A DNA stretch of 5,593 nt from Actinomycetes bacterium (lineage in GTDB: Bacteria; Actinomycetota; Actinomycetes; Actinomycetales; Microbacteriaceae). The stretch spans positions 1 through 5,593 of the forward strand of contig JAEWJG010000218.1 of NCBI GenBank assembly GCA_023386675.1. Reading direction: 5' to 3'. The position numbers were made by a program, and so were the translations under genes. Below the pieces are notes generated by a model, which saw only the letters and a list, made by a program, of their open reading frames with translations, ran no database searches and had not been told where the DNA came from. Position 1 is the first letter of the stretch; every line of letters begins with the position of its first letter. Positions 4,072 through 5,593 of the stretch are shown here, in pieces.

Positions 4072-5593
4072 GCGCCCCGCACCAGTCCGGCCCGGATCCG
4101 GCGTCGACGCCGCCGGTTCCGCCCCCGGGCCCTGCGCTGTCGTCGACGGAACGCGCCGCGGAACGCTACACGGACGGCGAGTGGCACCGCCTGCATCCGG
4201 CGACCCCGCTGCTCCGCGGCGGCATCGTCTTCATCGCGATCTTCGGCTTCGTGTTGTCGAATCTGCGCGAGCGCCTGGTCGGCTTCTTCGTCGGGACGCC
4301 GGAGTACGGCGGCGACCCGCTGGACGCGATCTACAACCACGGCTGGGAGGGTTGGGCGCTCCTCGGCGTCGCCGTCGTGCTGCTGCTCTGCCTCGGTGCG
4401 TTCTACCTGTCGTGGCGCATGCACAGCTTCCGCATCACCGGGGACGCGGTCGAGGTACGCAGCGGCCTCCTGTTCCGGACGCAGCGCAAGGCACGACTGG
4501 ACCGCATCCAGGGCATCAACATCGTGCGGCCGCTGTTCGCCCGGCTGTTCGGCGCGGCGAAGCTGGACATCTCGGTGGCGGGTCACGACGCGAACGTCCA
4601 GCTGGCGTACCTCGGCTCGGCGCTCGCGGACGGTCTGCGGGGCGACGTGCTGCGGCTCGCCTCGGGCGTGCGCGCGGCGGAGGCCGCGGCGGCTGTCGCA
4701 GCGATCCCCGCCTCGGCCGGGGGCCCCGCTCCTGCGGCCGCCGGCTCGCGCACGGCCGCAGTGGGGGATCTCGTGGGTCGCCGCGTCAACGAGTTCCTCG
4801 CGCCTGAGCTCGACCCGAACGCCGCCCCGCCGGAGTCGGTCGTGAAGATCCCGCCCCTGCGGCTTTTCGGCTCGCTCCTCCTCAGCGGCTTCACCGTGTT
4901 CGTGCTGGTCGTCGTCGCCTTCCTGGTCTGGGGGGCGACGACGGGCGCCGCCTGGTTGCTGATCGTCGTTCTCCCCGGTCTGCTCGGGTCCGCGAGCTTC
5001 TACATCAACCGCTTCACGAAGTCCCTCCGCTACTCGATCGCCGGGACGACGGACGGCGTCCGCGTCGGCTTCGGCCTGCTGAGCACCAGCAACGAGACGT
5101 TGCCGCCCGGGCGCATCCACGCGGTCGAGGTGCTGCAGCCGCTGCTGTGGCGTCCCTTCGGCTGGTGGCAGATTCGCATCGACACGGCCGGGCACTCGCG
5201 CGAGAAGGGCGCCGCCGGGCAGCCCAACACGACGATGCTGCCGGTCGGCGACGCGGCCGATGTCGCGCGGGTGCTGTCGCTCGTGCTGCCCGGCTTCGCC
5301 ACCGAGCAGCATCGCGCACTCATCTCCGCCGGCATGACCTCCCGCGGCGACGACGAGTACACCGGCAGCCCGAAGCGCGCCATCTGGATCCGCCCGCTGT
5401 CGTGGCGGCGCACCGGCTTCCGCCTGGCGGATGACGCGATCGTCCTCCGGCGCGGCTTCGTCTGGCGCAGCCTCGCCATCGTCCCGCTCGCACGCCTGCA
5501 GAGCCTCGAACTGCAGCAGGGCCCCCTCGACGCGGCGCTCCGCCTCTCGAAGGCGCGGTTCCACACGGTCTCCGGCCCCGTCCGCCCGCGTCT
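4068..5593 (+). CDS. PH domain-containing membrane protein, YdbT-like, with three PH units (3' end outside window)
   Basis: The frame stays open from GTG 4068 to the window end, giving 508 codons without a stop. The N-terminus is Pro/Ser/Ala-rich (2-28), followed by DGEWHRLHPATPLLRGG. Predicted helices lie at about 51-66, 95-116, 266-288 and 293-313. PH-like units follow at about 118-200, 319-408 and from 448 onward, the last incomplete. Each has the pattern hydrophobic strand, G-[LFV]-[LV], an Arg-containing turn with R-[IL]-[QH], and a further strand. An Ala/Gly/Pro-rich linker (about 200-258) separates unit 1 from helix 3. This matches the layout of B. subtilis YdbT (about 490 residues), so perhaps only a short C-terminal part is missing. 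The GTG start is chosen because it overlaps the previous stop as GTGA and the first in-frame ATG (residue 118) would delete both N-terminal helices. It probably acts with its upstream neighbour at the membrane; substrate and function are unknown. Confidence 0.9.
   Translation, partial: MSAPHQSGPDPASTPPVPPPGPALSSTERAAERYTDGEWHRLHPATPLLRGGIVFIAIFGFVLSNLRERLVGFFVGTPEYGGDPLDAIYNHGWEGWALLGVAVVLLLCLGAFYLSWRMHSFRITGDAVEVRSGLLFRTQRKARLDRIQGINIVRPLFARLFGAAKLDISVAGHDANVQLAYLGSALADGLRGDVLRLASGVRAAEAAAAVAAIPASAGGPAPAAAGSRTAAVGDLVGRRVNEFLAPELDPNAAPPESVVKIPPLRLFGSLLLSGFTVFVLVVVAFLVWGATTGAAWLLIVVLPGLLGSASFYINRFTKSLRYSIAGTTDGVRVGFGLLSTSNETLPPGRIHAVEVLQPLLWRPFGWWQIRIDTAGHSREKGAAGQPNTTMLPVGDAADVARVLSLVLPGFATEQHRALISAGMTSRGDDEYTGSPKRAIWIRPLSWRRTGFRLADDAIVLRRGFVWRSLAIVPLARLQSLELQQGPLDAALRLSKARFHTVSGPVRPR

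Noticed and set aside
4181..4845. Plus-strand frames of 208 and 149 codons within the YdbT-like gene
   Set aside because: They are Arg/Ala/Pro-rich frameshifted readings of the gene in the third frame, which is open from 4068 to the window end and encodes membrane helices and PH motifs.
3033..5564. An 843-codon open frame on the minus strand spanning folK end, DUF3180 and both PH genes
   Set aside because: It is antisense to genes with clear family motifs, is dominated by Arg, Ala, Glu, Asp and Gln without any recognisable domain, and crosses gene boundaries. Stop-free antisense frames are expected at this GC content.

Overview
The window is a compact piece of a GC-rich (roughly 70% by eye) actinobacterial chromosome. 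The gene order ftsH-folE-folP-folB-folK-DUF3180, followed by two PH-like membrane proteins, is that of the conserved actinobacterial folate cluster. The HEGGH form of the FtsH zinc motif and the MHWRG and SRKRFLG motifs of FolP also resemble actinobacterial homologues. A member of the Microbacteriaceae (Leifsonia/Microbacterium-like) is my best guess; this is an inference from protein style, not a proven assignment.

Layout, all on the + strand: (1) positions 1-807 are the C-terminal M41 protease domain and tail of FtsH, whose AAA+ part lies upstream of the window. (2) Positions 821-3126 hold four folate genes: folE (GTP cyclohydrolase I), folP (dihydropteroate synthase), folB (dihydroneopterin aldolase) and folK (HPPK). 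(3) Positions 3123-3602 encode a four-helix DUF3180 membrane protein. (4) Positions 3586-4071 and 4068-5593 encode a YdbS-like and a YdbT-like membrane protein with bacterial PH (bPH_2/DUF304) domains. The second is cut by the window end.

The genes are packed without gaps. FtsH and folE are 13 bases apart, and every later junction overlaps: a 4-base GTGA overlap at folE/folP, folB/folK, folK/DUF3180 and ydbS-like/ydbT-like, 8 bases at folP/folB and 17 bases at DUF3180/ydbS-like. I see no terminator or convincing promoter inside, so at least folE through ydbT-like is probably one translationally coupled transcription unit, possibly read through from ftsH. There is no gene-free stretch longer than 13 bases.

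The folate enzymes convert GTP to 7,8-dihydroneopterin triphosphate (FolE), then, after dephosphorylation by an enzyme not in this window, to 6-hydroxymethyl-dihydropterin (FolB), its pyrophosphate (FolK) and dihydropteroate with pABA (FolP). FolC, the pABA genes and the phosphatase step are not here. The three membrane proteins have no established link to folate.

I found no mobile element, CRISPR array, RNA gene or new defence-like system. The points most worth a second look are the uncharacterised DUF3180/PH-protein tail of the operon, two perfect inverted repeats inside folE and folP, the fourfold repetition of the PH-like unit across two genes, and an unusual GTP-site loop in FolE.
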